Assembly (NCBI RefSeq): GCF_019649055.1
Contig: NW_026570263.1
Location: forward strand, 868,001-932,000
Direction: 5' to 3'
Origin: Paramacrobiotus metropolitanus
Taxonomy: Eukaryota > Tardigrada > Eutardigrada > Parachela > Macrobiotidae
Length of the DNA stretch: 64,000 nt
In this document: piece by piece, positions 53,644-64,000 of the stretch
Layout of the letters: the number at the start of each line of letters is the position of its first letter
Numbering within the stretch: position 1 is the stretch's first letter
Notes under the pieces: model-generated
What the model was told of the DNA's origin: nothing
The model's input: only the letters and a program-made list of their open reading frames with translations
The model's database searches: none
Translations under genes and position numbers: made by a program

Positions 53644-54027
53644 ATGCGGTGTATATGTGCGTTGTTGGTGGTGTGTGCGGTGGCTAGTGCACTGCCGGTG
53701 GCGCAGCGCAGTGGCGAGTTGGAGGCGGCGGCGAGCAACGGGTACGGGGGATACGGCGGCCGGGAGGTGGTCATTCTGGAGGAGAAGAACGGCTACGGCC
53801 AGCACGGCGACTACGGCGAGCAGTACAACCAGTATCTGTACGGCGGAGGGGGAGGAGGATACGGAGGGGGCGGGGGCGGGGACTACGGCGGGGGTTATAA
53901 CTACGGCCCCATCATCGTCCACATCCCCAACAGCGAGCCGTATTACCCCGGATACATGCCGCTGGGGGGTTATGGCTATTCCCAACCCGCCCATACGCCG
54001 CATTACGAACAGAGCTATGGCTATTAA
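53644..54027 (+). CDS. Gly/Tyr-rich secreted structural protein, 127 aa
   Basis: A single-exon gene. The signal peptide is clear (MRCICALLVVCAVASALP). The mature part has GGYGG/GYGQHGDYGEQ words, a run of glycines with spaced tyrosines (about residues 70-90: YGGGGGGYGG), a short conserved-looking segment (IIVHIPN) and a Tyr/Pro-rich end with GYGY. Composition resembles arthropod Gly-rich cuticle or adhesive proteins. Composition alone does not prove homology, so a cuticular or extracellular matrix role is an inference. A TATA box at 53520 and AATAAA at 54291 bracket a compact transcription unit of about 750 bp. The low-complexity region makes length variation likely. Confidence 0.8.
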   Translation: MRCICALLVVCAVASALPVAQRSGELEAAASNGYGGYGGREVVILEEKNGYGQHGDYGEQYNQYLYGGGGGGYGGGGGGDYGGGYNYGPIIVHIPNSEPYYPGYMPLGGYGYSQPAHTPHYEQSYGY

Positions 54028-54290
54028 ATTATTACAATAATTATTTGACCGTCCATCCAGCCCTGCCCGGCTGTTCCTTTCTGGTTCCGTTGTTGTTCCG
54101 TTGCGCCGTGCGTTGCTCAAAATTCGCTTGACGGGATTGACGAGAATTATTTCCCTTTTCTACTTGTGCGAATTCTGTGCCGGATATATGACGGGTTGCG
54201 GTCTGTTCGTTGGTTGATAGTGCACCATGATTAATTTTTGTTTTCGGGAATGTCGCTGTGCAGATAATTGCAATGCTGCACCGGACATGA

Positions 54291-54296
54291 AATAAA
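54291..54296 (+). terminator. Poly(A) signal AATAAA of the Gly/Tyr-rich gene
   Basis: AATAAA 264 bp after the stop, the first canonical signal downstream. Confidence 0.55.
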
Positions 54297-54563
54297 CTAC
54301 AGTAATGCGCATTTTGCCAGATCAGTCACCTCTCAGGAATTTATCAGATATTCGAGTACAACATAAGAATAACGTGCATGTATCATCCAGTTAAATCGGC
54401 GACACATAAGATATTATAGCTCTGTCCAGAAAAGAGATCATTCAACGTGAACGTGTTTTTTACACGAGAAAGGTAAACGTACAGCGCAATCATTCTAAAC
54501 ATGGCAGTAGCACGCTGAACACCTTCGTACGCCGTTGTCGAGCAGGAAGGAAGGAAGGACGCG

Positions 54564-56066
54564 TTAGATCCGTACCGCCTGATAGATCCAGCAGTGCTGA
54601 CTGAAGCAGCCGCAGCACTGCGTGATGTTGGGCCAGTACTTGACCAGCAGTTTGGGCCCGATGTCGTGGTAGAACCAGACGGCCTTGTCGGTGCGGTGGT
54701 GTCCGCCGGCTAGCTGCTTCCACACGTTGATGCCGCCCAGGACGAAGCGGTGGATGTTGCGCAGCTGCAGGCCCGCCCGGCTGGCCACCAGCCCCGTCCA
54801 CCACACGTCCTCCAGGTTGATCAGCGGCGTCCGGCGCCCCGCCGCCAACAGCGCCCCCACCGCCGGCCGCCCCACCAGGTAGGCGGGTCCGTGCGCGAAG
54901 GGCGGGTACAGCGAGGCGTTGTAGCGCTGCCGCGGGATGATGTAGCGCGGGTCGTAGCGCTCCTCCGTGCTCTTGTTCACGCCCACGCTCCCCAGGATCT
55001 GCACTAACTCACCGCCCGGAGCGGCGGCTACTAGCTGGGTGAGGGGCGGGAAGCAGTCCATCAGGAGGAAGAGGTTGGGCAGCACGTCGTCGTCGATCTT
55101 TACCACCCATTCTACCGACGCCTGTAAAGGTCACCGTTAATTAAGCTGGTACAAATGTATATATAAAGGTCACCTTTAATTAAGCTGGTACAAATTTATA
55201 TACGTATAAAGGTCACCGTAAATTAAGCAAACATAAATTTATAAACAAAATTTATATATAAAGGTCACCATTACATATATGGTAATACGTGTTACAGTTA
55301 TGGTAACCGTTACATCTACGTATATGATGTGTATATTTAAAGTTTTACATGCAAATTTTTATTAATCTGAAATTTTTTATGAATATTTCCTATGCAGTAT
55401 TTTATGTGTACGTATACGACGTTATACAGAGACGCTTACGGGAAGAGTGGCGTGGAGGGTGTGAAAGACATTGTAGGTTTTGAGCGGCAGACTCTCGTAG
55501 ACATCACAGAACTGGATGAAGACCATGTCGTCGGGGAACTGGCGGAACTCCTCGGCCAGCCGCTGCGCCACCCGCAGCTCCGCCGTCTGCCCGACGTAGA
55601 AGCGCGCCGAGCCCGTCCGCGCGTGCGCATCCGCGCAGCCGGCATTGAGATGCCACTCCGCCTCCAGCTGCAGCGTTTTCATCCAGGTATCGCGGATGGC
55701 GCGGCGGTAGAAGTAGTGTTTGGGCGAGGTCATGATGGCGAAGTGGTAGCGGCCGGGCGGGAGCGGCTGGCGCGGTGTCCAGGTGGGGAAGGTGCGGACG
55801 GAGGCGGTGTAGTCCAGGAAGTAGGGCGCCTGCACGCTGCCGTTGAAGCGGCCGCACTCGGGGTTGAAGATGTCCGCCACAGTGGGCAGACGCCGGTCGC
55901 CCACCGGGACAGCGTCGGGAGGGGGAGCGCGACGTCCGGAGCGGTCCGTTCGGTGGGCGCCTTCGGTGCGGCGGAAGGTGTGGGTCGGGGGCCCGGCGTA
56001 GTGCAGCAGGAGAAGGGTGGCGCATCCGGTCAGAAGGAGGGCGCGGAGGGGCGCCGTCCAGCCCAT
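54564..56066 (-). CDS. Beta-1,3-galactosyl/N-acetylglucosaminyltransferase (GT31), 394 aa
   Basis: Two exons: 56066-55440 and 55121-54564. A short cytosolic N-terminus and one hydrophobic segment (LRALLLTGCATLLLLHYAG) predict a Golgi type II protein, followed by a Pro/Arg-rich stem. GT31 motifs: FAIMTSPKHYFYRRAIRDTW (the IR-TW block), VEWVVKIDDDVLPN containing the metal-binding D-D-D triad, FAHGPAYLVG (counterpart of the usual P-Y--G-GYV) and INLEDVWWTGLV (the ED-x-TG motif). Cysteines near the C-terminus are probably structural. The enzyme would transfer galactose or GlcNAc in beta-1,3 linkage from UDP-sugar to glycoproteins or glycolipids. Acceptor and donor cannot be told from sequence. 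The single intron contains four copies of a ~43-bp unit with AAAGGTCACC. Confidence 0.88.
55126..55270. repeat. Four-unit minisatellite (AAAGGTCACC-type) in the GT31 intron
   Basis: Units begin at about 55126, 55165, 55208 and 55260. The first two share AAAGGTCACC, TTAATTAAGCTGGTACAAAT and TATA. The first unit abuts the splice acceptor of the minus-strand gene (tgacctttacag). Confidence 0.85.
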
Positions 56067-58284
56067 TCCCGGGAGGGAAGGATAGTTGCGTCTTGCCGTC
56101 GACCGCCGACAATTGGCTAATGGAATTCACGTTCATCCATCGTTTACGGGTTCATGGTTGGCAGTCCTTTTAACCGTAATCTGATCGCCTTCCGACATCG
56201 ACACATGGTCCAAGAAATATCCAGAAGTATATTCAAAATGCCCGCAGAGGCTGTAATGATTAGTGTGCTCAGTGCTTACATGAGAGCGGCGTCGGTTCTA
56301 TAAAAAGATATAAAACTGTACGCGGTGTAGAGCGTATCCACTGCCGGAGCACAAATGCGTCCGACTTCCGGTGTCCAGAAAGAAGAGGGCACGTATGGAT
56401 GTGAAAGATCCCAGCCTAGTATCGTGCTGTTGTGCGATTGCTGATTTAGACCGCGTACGTAATCGTGGAGAGAGTTGCGAGTTGGAAGCAGAGAACGATG
56501 TTGACGACGTTGCAGTACACAGAAGACACGGACGATGTTTATTCGTAGGCAGTTGCTACCGCGATAATATTATAAGAGATGGGTGAGCCACGTGAACATG
56601 CACACCACCGAACTGAACTTATTTTACACTGCGTGCACGTACGTTTATTACTGTATACTTATTACTAAAACGAAAAGCCGGCTGCATTGCATTGTTGCCA
56701 CAACATGACCTCAGCGGAAGCGTTCGACCAGGCGATGATCACGACACATGCACCCTGCGGCGCCATTTGATCTTCGCGTTGCAACTGAATGACACAGACA
56801 CTACTACGGATCTAAGATTTAAGAAACAGATTTAAGAAACTGCATTATGAAATTCACTGCGCCGGCCTGACTTATATGCGATGATTGAACTGCTTTTTAG
56901 CTTGCTGCATATACAGACACTGCACGTAAATATGACTGCATAGGCCATGTTCTGTAATCTGTACCGGTTACGGGAAACTGTCATAATGGATGGCAACCTT
57001 AAAGGTCACCGGATTCTCCTCCGCTCGGCCGCCGCCTGCCGGTGGTTGACGCAGCTTCTGATGACTTGATGGTCGGAAATACGGTGTTCCTCTAGTTTGT
57101 ACCGGTCCACATCTGCTCGCACGTGGGCCACACGGAACGTTAACGACGCATGGAACAATGGCATGACTACAGAGTAGTGTAGGCTATTTAACCGGTTTGA
57201 CCGCTGTTTAATTTGCGGATGCAGCTGGCACGTAAAAATTGTTGCTGCTCAACAAAATATAATATATCCACCGATCGGCAAGCAACAATGTTAACAATCT
57301 ACAAGGCAAAAATACCGGCTCCCTAGTCTGTACGTACATGCGTAGATTGCAATCTGGGCCTGCTGGCATTTGAAGGTTGGCTGTAATTCTGTAAAACGTG
57401 TGTTCAACCTGGTGGTACGGTACTCCGGTTGTGTTAGAGGATTTCTTTCCCTTGCTGGCGCATCTGTGTCGTGCTCCTTTAATTAGCGTGATTATTACTT
57501 TTATTGTACCCTATATATGCATATACAGCAGCTGGATGCATGGCATGCATGCTCTATGAGGCCACGACAGCAATTACAGCCAGATATTACAGGATGCAGA
57601 CACGCCGGCATTATTGATAAGGACTGGGACGGATGCGTGTTGTTCATAATTTGCGATTGATGCGGCGTTAACTGGTAAGCACTAAGCAGCGATACGAGTA
57701 CTTAATTGAGAATTTCTTACAATTCCCGTTGCGGCAGCACGCAAATGCTGGATAGTCGTAGCGGTACGTAGCTGACTATCCTAAATATAGTAATTATATA
57801 TATACTAGTATGTGTATCCAGTGCGCGGACTACAACAAAATTAATATAGATATTCAGTATTGTACCGGCTATTGCAACTTGCACGCATACCCACTGCAGA
57901 AGCATGGCCTTTGGCCAATATAGATATTATTATTTTTCATAGTCTAGTTTAGACTTTAGAGTACGAGTAGGTATTCATTATTGCAGCGGGAGATAAGGGC
58001 CTCGACAGTCGCCACCCTTGGCCATCTGATCAAAGAACAGCTGCACGCGTGCACCGACCGTATCAGCTAATCTACACATCGCACACTGCACCTTATCACG
58101 GGCTTTCACTTGCTACTGGATATACGACGTACAAATACATAGTCCAGTTCCCTGCACAGCTGAACGCCATTAATTGTAGCGGCGGTGTATACTCGCGATC
58201 GTCTTTTCATTACGACTAGTTGGCGAGCGCAATTAGCAACGATTGTTGTAGCTGCAATTGCATCCGGATAATTACTGTACAAGG
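56067..58284. other. Intergenic, no gene supported
   Basis: This lies between divergent genes (GT31 and the lipid transfer gene). Open frames such as 56371-56586 lack similarity or splice partners. One AAAGGTCA occurs at 57001. Confidence 0.5.
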
Positions 58285-59561
58285 ATGGCCGGCGTCAACT
58301 ACACTCCTCGTCCGGACGGCGTGGACATTGTGCGCATCGCCGACAGCTTCGACGCGGCCTTGGAGAAGGACGCCGGCATCGAGCTGACCAGCTACATTGA
58401 CGCCTTCAGCGAACTGGCCAGGTACGGCTCGCATCAGTTATAAAAATACATGCATACACAAAAATTTTATATATATATGATATACGAGTATATGCATATT
58501 TAATATGCATGTTTTAGTCCGACTTTACGCGGCGTATATATAAAATATATACCGGCACGGCGCATTATGGGAGGCTTCGCTTCCGGCATGATTAATTAAC
58601 GCTACTACAAAGTACAAAATTATATATACTTCAGATATACGATACGTAGGTTGAAGTGAAATTGATTCCTGGATTTGTTATATCTATTTTCTGAATTCTC
58701 GACAACAGCGGCAGCATACTTTATATGCTGTGAAAAAGTACATTGGACCGTAGTCTTTCGATGGAGCTTAAGCCTGAATTCCATTCTGACTGTTCCTTAA
58801 TTACTAATCAAGTCAGTCCTGTATCTTGATAGGAATCAGGACTGCCATGAGTGTGTTACGTACGGTGCCTTCTCGTGCCAACTGGGACAAATTTTTCATT
58901 TGAATGTCTTTCTGTGAGCGATGCTCGTCTAGCTCCGTACATATTGCAAATAAAGTATAAAGAATTAGGACTAATGATTAACATAGTTAGTCACTAACAT
59001 TTGCAGTACACTGTACACTGATATAGATTCTTCGATCTGATGGGCGCCCTCTTCGCCACGATGGCCAGCGACATCCGGGAGCAGGTGAAAATCCTGGAGC
59101 GCTACTTACAGTCCCCGGAAGCGGCGCACTACGCCACGGTGGCGTCCCTCGTGGCCCACGAGGCCGCCGAACCCGAGCGGCGACTGGAGCCGAAGCGGAA
59201 AGAGAAGGAGCCCGCCCAGTCGGCCAGCCGCACCGTGCTGCACCTCAACCGCACCCTGGAGTTCTTCATGGGCTTCCTGGCCAAGGTGGAGACGGCCGGC
59301 GACGCGGAGAAGCTGCCGGCGCTGTGCACGCCGGTGTACAAGGCCACGCTGGGCACGCACCACTCCTGGCTGCTCTCCAAGGCGGCGGGGCTGGCCATCG
59401 GCACGCTGCCCACCAAGGTGCAGCTGTGCGAGAAGGTCTCCAAGTACGACTACCCCCACACGCAGCAGGCCACCGCCCGCGTGGTCAAGAGCATGGAGAA
59501 GGTCTTCCGCGCCACCGACGCCCTCTTCACGCAACACGATCTCCACAAACTGCCTTTCTAA
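58285..59561 (+). CDS. CPTP: Ceramide-1-phosphate transfer protein-like (GLTP fold), 223 aa
   Basis: Two exons: 58285-58421 and 59027-59561 (exon 2 starts inside the AGA codon of LARFFDLMG). The whole protein aligns with CPTP/GLTPD1 rather than glycolipid transfer protein. Matches are LARFFDLMGALF, SDI--QVKILERYLQS, HYATVASLVAHE, SRTVLHLNRTLEFF, HHSWLLSKAAGLAIGTLPTK and a C-terminal LFTQHDL-KLPF. CPTP moves ceramide-1-phosphate between membranes in the cytosol. The Asp of the SDI block, the Arg of SRTVL and the His of HHSW are kept. Positions that I recall as phosphate-contacting Lys and Arg in human CPTP appear as Gln and His here, so headgroup preference may differ. A Lys/Glu/Arg-rich insertion (about residues 90-104) precedes SRTVL. 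Confidence 0.9.
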
Positions 59562-60144
59562 TAATTTGCAACTGATCATTTGACCCTTTGACCTTTTTAT
59601 CTGTTAACCGCCAGTCGAACTGCTGAACGAGTACTTAGACTATCGCCCTCCGCGAGAAAGCCGGCTTTGATATCAGTTATCAGTTTCCTCAATGCAACGA
59701 AGTACGTTTCTGTACGCGATACGTAATCTTGCCGGATTAAAATACAAATTACTCCAATAATTACCTGCCTCTACCAGTCTAATTAGTACCTATGTGTTAT
59801 GTAGTATGCAAACAGACGAGATAGTTACGTATTTAAATTAAGTGGTTAAATTGTCCTTCAGACACAAATAAGTATTGCATGCTTACATTACTGGGAATAA
59901 AGTGCACAGTTGAAATGTGTTTCCGTGCAGTTGCGCGTATGTGACAAGGTTGAAGTACGTCATAAATTTGTATAAGTAGCACTGTACAGTTATCAACAGT
60001 TACAAAGCAGTTCAATCGTGCAGACGTTCCTCTGGCAATCAAGCGGCAATACTCGTTGGCAGCAGCGTACATGTAGATGTACAATGTACTTATGTACACT
60101 AATAAGATATGCGTCGACCGGCGCAGAAGGATCTGCAGAGGAGG
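59562..60144. other. Convergent intergenic region, no gene seen
   Basis: This holds the 3' UTRs of the lipid transfer gene (+) and the EF-hand gene (-). A TGACCTTT occurs at 59589. Confidence 0.6.
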
Positions 60145-62236
60145 TTAGGCGAGGGCCAGTTGGGCGTAGACGTGGATGGCGGTGTGCTTGACGGAGTGCA
60201 GGGGCCCGCACAGGAAGGTGCCCTGGCTGTCGGGGCTCAGGGAGAACAAGAAGTCGAACATGAGCGCGCAGAACTGCCGCTTGTTGATCGTGCCCTTGGC
60301 ACGGTCGCCGCCCTGTACAGCCGACAGTATTCATTAGCAGTGGTCTCTTTTTAACTGCAATTAATGGGTCAGGGCGTACGCTGCACCGGCACGCACTCCC
60401 TTATCAAGACGGAACGGGTCTTCTCAGTGAGGTCAGTAATTATAAGCCGAAGGGCGCACTCCCGTCAGTATCGTTTCTACGTGTATACGTTGTTATACTT
60501 ATACCGTTATACACTTATACCGTTATACATACCGCCAGCAGGGCGTCGAAGCAGGCGCCGGCCATCTTGAGGTCCATGTTGCGGCCGCACAGGTACAGCC
60601 GGTACTCGTTCACGTCCACCTGTCCGTCTCCTACACAATCAGTATACAGATGGTACATGTACAGGTAAAGGTCACAGGCAATGCCCGGCGCTGCCACTGT
60701 CCACTTCCGGCGATCCCCGAAAGCCATAGAAAAACATACGTACGGTTCATGTCGTAGGCGTTGAAGTGGTGCTCGATGAACTCGCGCAGGTAGCCCGGCA
60801 GCTCCTCGAAGGAGCGCATGCCCGTCTGCTGCAGCCGCTGCAGGTACGCGTACCACTCCTCGAAACACACGATCCCGTCCTGCCACAACCCACAACACCC
60901 CTTAGAATTACATCCCTCCTCATTTCTAACCAGTTCCAGCTTCCTGTGGGCTGAATGCAGCGTACTATGCTTAGCATTTTCTTTACGTCCACCGGAAGTA
61001 CGACATAATCAATTTAATTATACAATTATCAACGCATACCTTGCCTGCATCGATCTATCTTCAGCGTACATGTATACGAGTACAGTATTTACATGCTACC
61101 GGCACGAAAAACAACGCCACACATGTTTTCGCCGCGTCGCTCAACACTCGCAGTATATGTGCCTGTACAGGTGCTAGTCATGATGGCATTACTCACAATG
61201 CAATCACTACTCGCACTGCCAAAAGTTGACCAAAAATGGCAGTTTGGCTGACAACATTCGTCTCATTCTCCACTCAATTAACGCGGGCTTAGCTGATTAC
61301 AGCCATCGAATTATTCATCTATATTGGTATACAGTACTCGTATCACATATTTGTATCTATATGTAGACATCGACACGACTTTATATCCTGTACAGTTTAG
61401 AATAATTACGATAAACTGAGTACAGTTGAAAGTACTTATAATGTATTATGTCAAGAAGTATTACTGTACGGTATTTCACCGCTGCGTACTGTCCCGTTAA
61501 TGACAGCCTTTAATGGTGATCAATACGTATTGAACAATGTATTGCACAAGTATCAGTTAACAGAAACCCTTAACTTCCATTTCCGGTCAGTTAATCGTCG
61601 CTAATAATATATTATACCAAGTTGTTGACTGTACCTGGTTAGTGTCGGCCTCGCTGGACAGCTGGCGCCAGATATTCTGGAAGGTCTCGATGTAGTTCTC
61701 GTAGATGTCCTTGAAGTAGGCACCTTTGCAGAAAAACACCGCGTGATTCTGCAGACAGACACTCGCATCAACACTGACCGTTTATACGTAATCAGCTGCA
61801 CATGTACAGCACCGAATTCACTGGCTCGTTAATTAGCCAGCTCTTATTTGCCCACGTTGCGTACTTGTACATGTATCGGTAATTGGTAAATTGACAGCGG
61901 ACGGTAAAATAATATCGGGGATATTACAGAGCAACAGCACTGGTGTACATACCAGCGCAATGCGAACAAAGTCGTCCTCGTTGGTGTATCCGTTCCCGTC
62001 CACATCTGCAGGCAACACAACCACATCACCCTGATGTACATAGCTCTGATTATATTGGAGTCATTGCGCGTGTTGAACGCTCAAGAGCGGATCTATCTGT
62101 ATATGATTATACCGAGGACGTTCTTGTAGAACCAGAAGGCTTTGTAGCGCCGGTGGTCGGCGGTGATGGCGCTGGCGCTCGCGCTACTGCTGCCACTTCC
62201 GCTGCGACCAGCCGAAGCGTATCCCCGCGCCGACAT
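60145..62236 (-). CDS. EF-hand calcium-binding protein (sarcoplasmic/calexcitin type), 230 aa
   Basis: Six exons in transcript order: 62236-62113, 62005-61953, 61748-61635, 60879-60744, 60630-60533 and 60312-60145, with consistent phases. A Ser/Ala/Gly-rich N-terminus precedes YKAFWFYKNVL. Three canonical 12-residue loops follow: DVDGNGYTNEDD (about 41-52), DTNQDGIVCFEE (about 94-105) and DMNRDGQVDVNE (about 140-151). Each loop is interrupted by an intron. The fourth hand is degenerate. The arrangement resembles invertebrate sarcoplasmic calcium-binding proteins and calexcitins, which buffer or sense cytosolic calcium in muscle and neurons. I cannot separate these two; loop 2 has Cys at position 9. 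The N-terminal low-complexity part is unusual for the family. An AAAGGTCA lies in intron 4 (60667). Confidence 0.87.
61501..61593 (+). repeat. Dispersed repeat, copy 2 (partner at 5312)
   Basis: Same-orientation match to 5312-5400, located in intron 3 of the EF-hand gene, the intron between the exons at 61748-61635 and 60879-60744. Confidence 0.7.
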
Positions 62237-63860
62237 GATGCCGCTGCAGCACGATGCGGCTCACAATTGTCAGTTACGGGAATTAAACAGGCAAATTGAC
62301 TTCCCTCACAAGTCACAATTAATAAGATATCGGCTGAGCGCAACGCCGCAACTCTTTCGGTTAGTGTGTTCTTCAAGTAAAGTTAAGACACCTACTGGGT
62401 ACTGTGTTGACAATCAACTGCTACTTGTTTATGCGTCTGCCGTGGTTGTGTTACTTCTGTACAGCAGCCAGTCAAGAAGCAAGTGCAGCTCACCGACTAA
62501 AAAATGTCATTATGCGGTGATTATTGTCGCGTCAGCGTACGTTGTGTCAAACCTGGCTAGTAGCTACCGGTTTGGCGTATCGGACGGTGCACGTCACGCG
62601 GAATTTCTTCTAACTGCAACAAGACACCTTTCTTCAATGTACGAATACGTATAGTACTCGTACATACGTGTACGGTTGACTCTGCGAGATGCAGACACTT
62701 CCGCCGCCCGGAACATGTCAGCGGCGGGGAGCGCCTCTTCATATGGGATCGGTGAAACCATGGGAGAGCTGCATCTCCATGAATGCGCTGACTGACCGTA
62801 CCGACATGTACAGAGTAGAAGTATACTTCTGGGAACGGCACCGGCCTGGGAACGGCACCGGCCTCGGCTAATTTAGATCAAATGTTCTCTGTAATCCGGC
62901 CGCATGTTTCTGCTGTTTGTTAATATTAGGATGTGATGTTTCTTTTGTGAATCGAAAACTATGTACGAGTATAGAAGTATAGTATACTTGTACAGGTACT
63001 GATACGTACCACCCGATATTAATGTAAATCCCATTAATCATACAAATGGCGGGCTCCCGTTGTATATAGGGGATTCTGAAGGACTTTGATTGCTCACCAC
63101 ACCAAAAATCTATAGAAACGTTGCAATGAAACCGGAAAAGTACCGTCGAGGGGGATTGGCAAGAAACGCTGTCCATCTTAATCCGTACTGTACTCGTTCG
63201 GATCAAGTTACCACGCACCGTCCCCGCATTCCCCGTGCTTCTCAATAGAAAATTTACCTGCCAAAACTTAACAGAATATAGAAACTATATTATTAAAATG
63301 CATTACATCACCATCATCAGATCAGTCAGGGATCTGATGCTGGGATAAAGTATAACACTCAACCGGGACCAGTACCATGAAAGGTATGCAGTGGTCAGTG
63401 ATAGAGAAAAACCTTGTTCATGTCCATCAGTGCTTTTGACGCTGGTCGCTGGAACAGTTTACACAATTGTGTAATAGTTTCTTCCAAGGCGATAAAGCAG
63501 TCATTGCTAACAATTCAGATTTATTAGAAATTTAGAACACCGTGCGCCTTCGACGATCGTGATATCTAATTGTAAGTGGAATTTTGCAGTACTTGTATAA
63601 AAAGCAGCAATTTGAAAAAGTAATCAAGTACTGTTCAGTGTTTAGTAACAAAGTAATCGCGGGTGATCATTATTTTACCATTACAGACTTCTTGCAGCTT
63701 GCTGGCTCTTACCTGCACACCTAACTGCTTCCAGTGCGCAAATCGTGGATCCGTGGTGATGGGCAGTGGCACTGGTGGCTCTGCTTTTAGTTGTGGCTAT
63801 TACTATTCCAATCAGTCCAATGACGAAGCGGGGCACGGAGCCTGAGCGGTGCTGGAGACA
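62237..63860. other. Intergenic, no gene supported
   Basis: Upstream DNA of the EF-hand gene. Frames such as 62163-62654 overlap its first exon on the other strand and show no similarity. A direct 'gggaacggcaccggcct' duplication lies at about 62831-62866. Confidence 0.5.
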
Positions 63861-63940
63861 CTGTCAAGCACACTGGGAAAGATGCAGCAGGTTGGCCACA
63901 CCGTCCCACCTGCTGCATACTGGCGAGTGCTCTTGACAGC
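63861..63940. ncRNA. Long imperfect hairpin, possible small-RNA precursor
   Basis: 63861-63893 pairs with 63905-63940: CTGTCAA-GCAC, then ATGCAGCAGGT-GG, around a loop of about 11 bases. The stem is about 33 bp with small internal loops, the size of an animal pre-miRNA. The seed matches no miRNA I recall, and the hairpin may instead be part of an unrecognised exon running off the window end. Confidence 0.3.
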
Positions 63941-64000
63941 TGCCATGGCGATGGCAATGGCATCTGGATTCTGGACGTTTCTTAGTCCCGCTCTCGCAGG

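Noticed and set aside
62163-62654. 163-codon plus-strand frame with a possible signal peptide
   Set aside because: Its start is the complement of EF-hand exon 1, and the rest shows no similarity or conserved pattern.

Overview
This is eukaryotic (animal) nuclear DNA. Coding sequence sits in many short exons with GT-AG introns of about 50-500 bp, plus a few of 1-2.5 kb. Clear animal orthologues are present: a SMARCC-type SWI/SNF subunit, an ATF2/ATF7-type bZIP factor, Arp2, a trefoil-containing family 31 glucosidase, a CRF/DH44-like hormone precursor, a ceramide-1-phosphate transfer protein and an EF-hand protein. Their divergence, the lineage-restricted secreted proteins and recalled resemblance of several families suggest an ecdysozoan, most likely a tardigrade. 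That taxonomic call is an inference, not shown directly.

Layout. 1-2.8 kb: two 5'-truncated LINE-like elements, one interrupted by a 737-bp foldback element with a TA target duplication. 2.9-16.7 kb: a direct tandem duplication of an unrecognised three-exon gene (copies A and B), separated by repeats that include a 301-bp hAT-type MITE. 17.1-28.1 kb: a large inverted duplication. Its right arm is the intact 13-exon SMARCC gene (+). Its left arm is a chimeric six-exon gene (-) that keeps only the first and last SMARCC exons around three unrelated exons, with a decayed P-loop GTPase remnant in an intron. 29.3-32.5 kb: the ATF2-type factor. 33.4-37.7 kb: two convergent unknown secreted proteins. 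39.3 kb: the CRF/DH44-like precursor. 40.3-42.0 kb: a 10-exon short-chain dehydrogenase (-). 43.4-49.8 kb: the family 31 glucosidase. 50.9-53.2 kb: Arp2. 53.6 kb: a Gly/Tyr-rich secreted protein with a TATA box. 54.6-56.1 kb: a beta-1,3-glycosyltransferase (-). 58.3-59.6 kb: the CPTP-like protein. 60.1-62.2 kb: the EF-hand protein (-). The last 1.7 kb has no assignable gene but holds a long hairpin.

The genes do not form a pathway; this is an ordinary mixed animal gene neighbourhood. The most unusual items are the complete, phase-consistent SMARCC chimera, the CRF/DH44-like precursor, a GC-AG intron conserved in both copies of the tandem pair, the foldback-in-LINE insertion, and strong enrichment of the octamer AAAGGTCA/TGACCTTT, including clusters in two introns. 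Exon coordinates were worked out by hand from splice motifs, reading-frame phase and protein similarity; no transcript data or database search was available.
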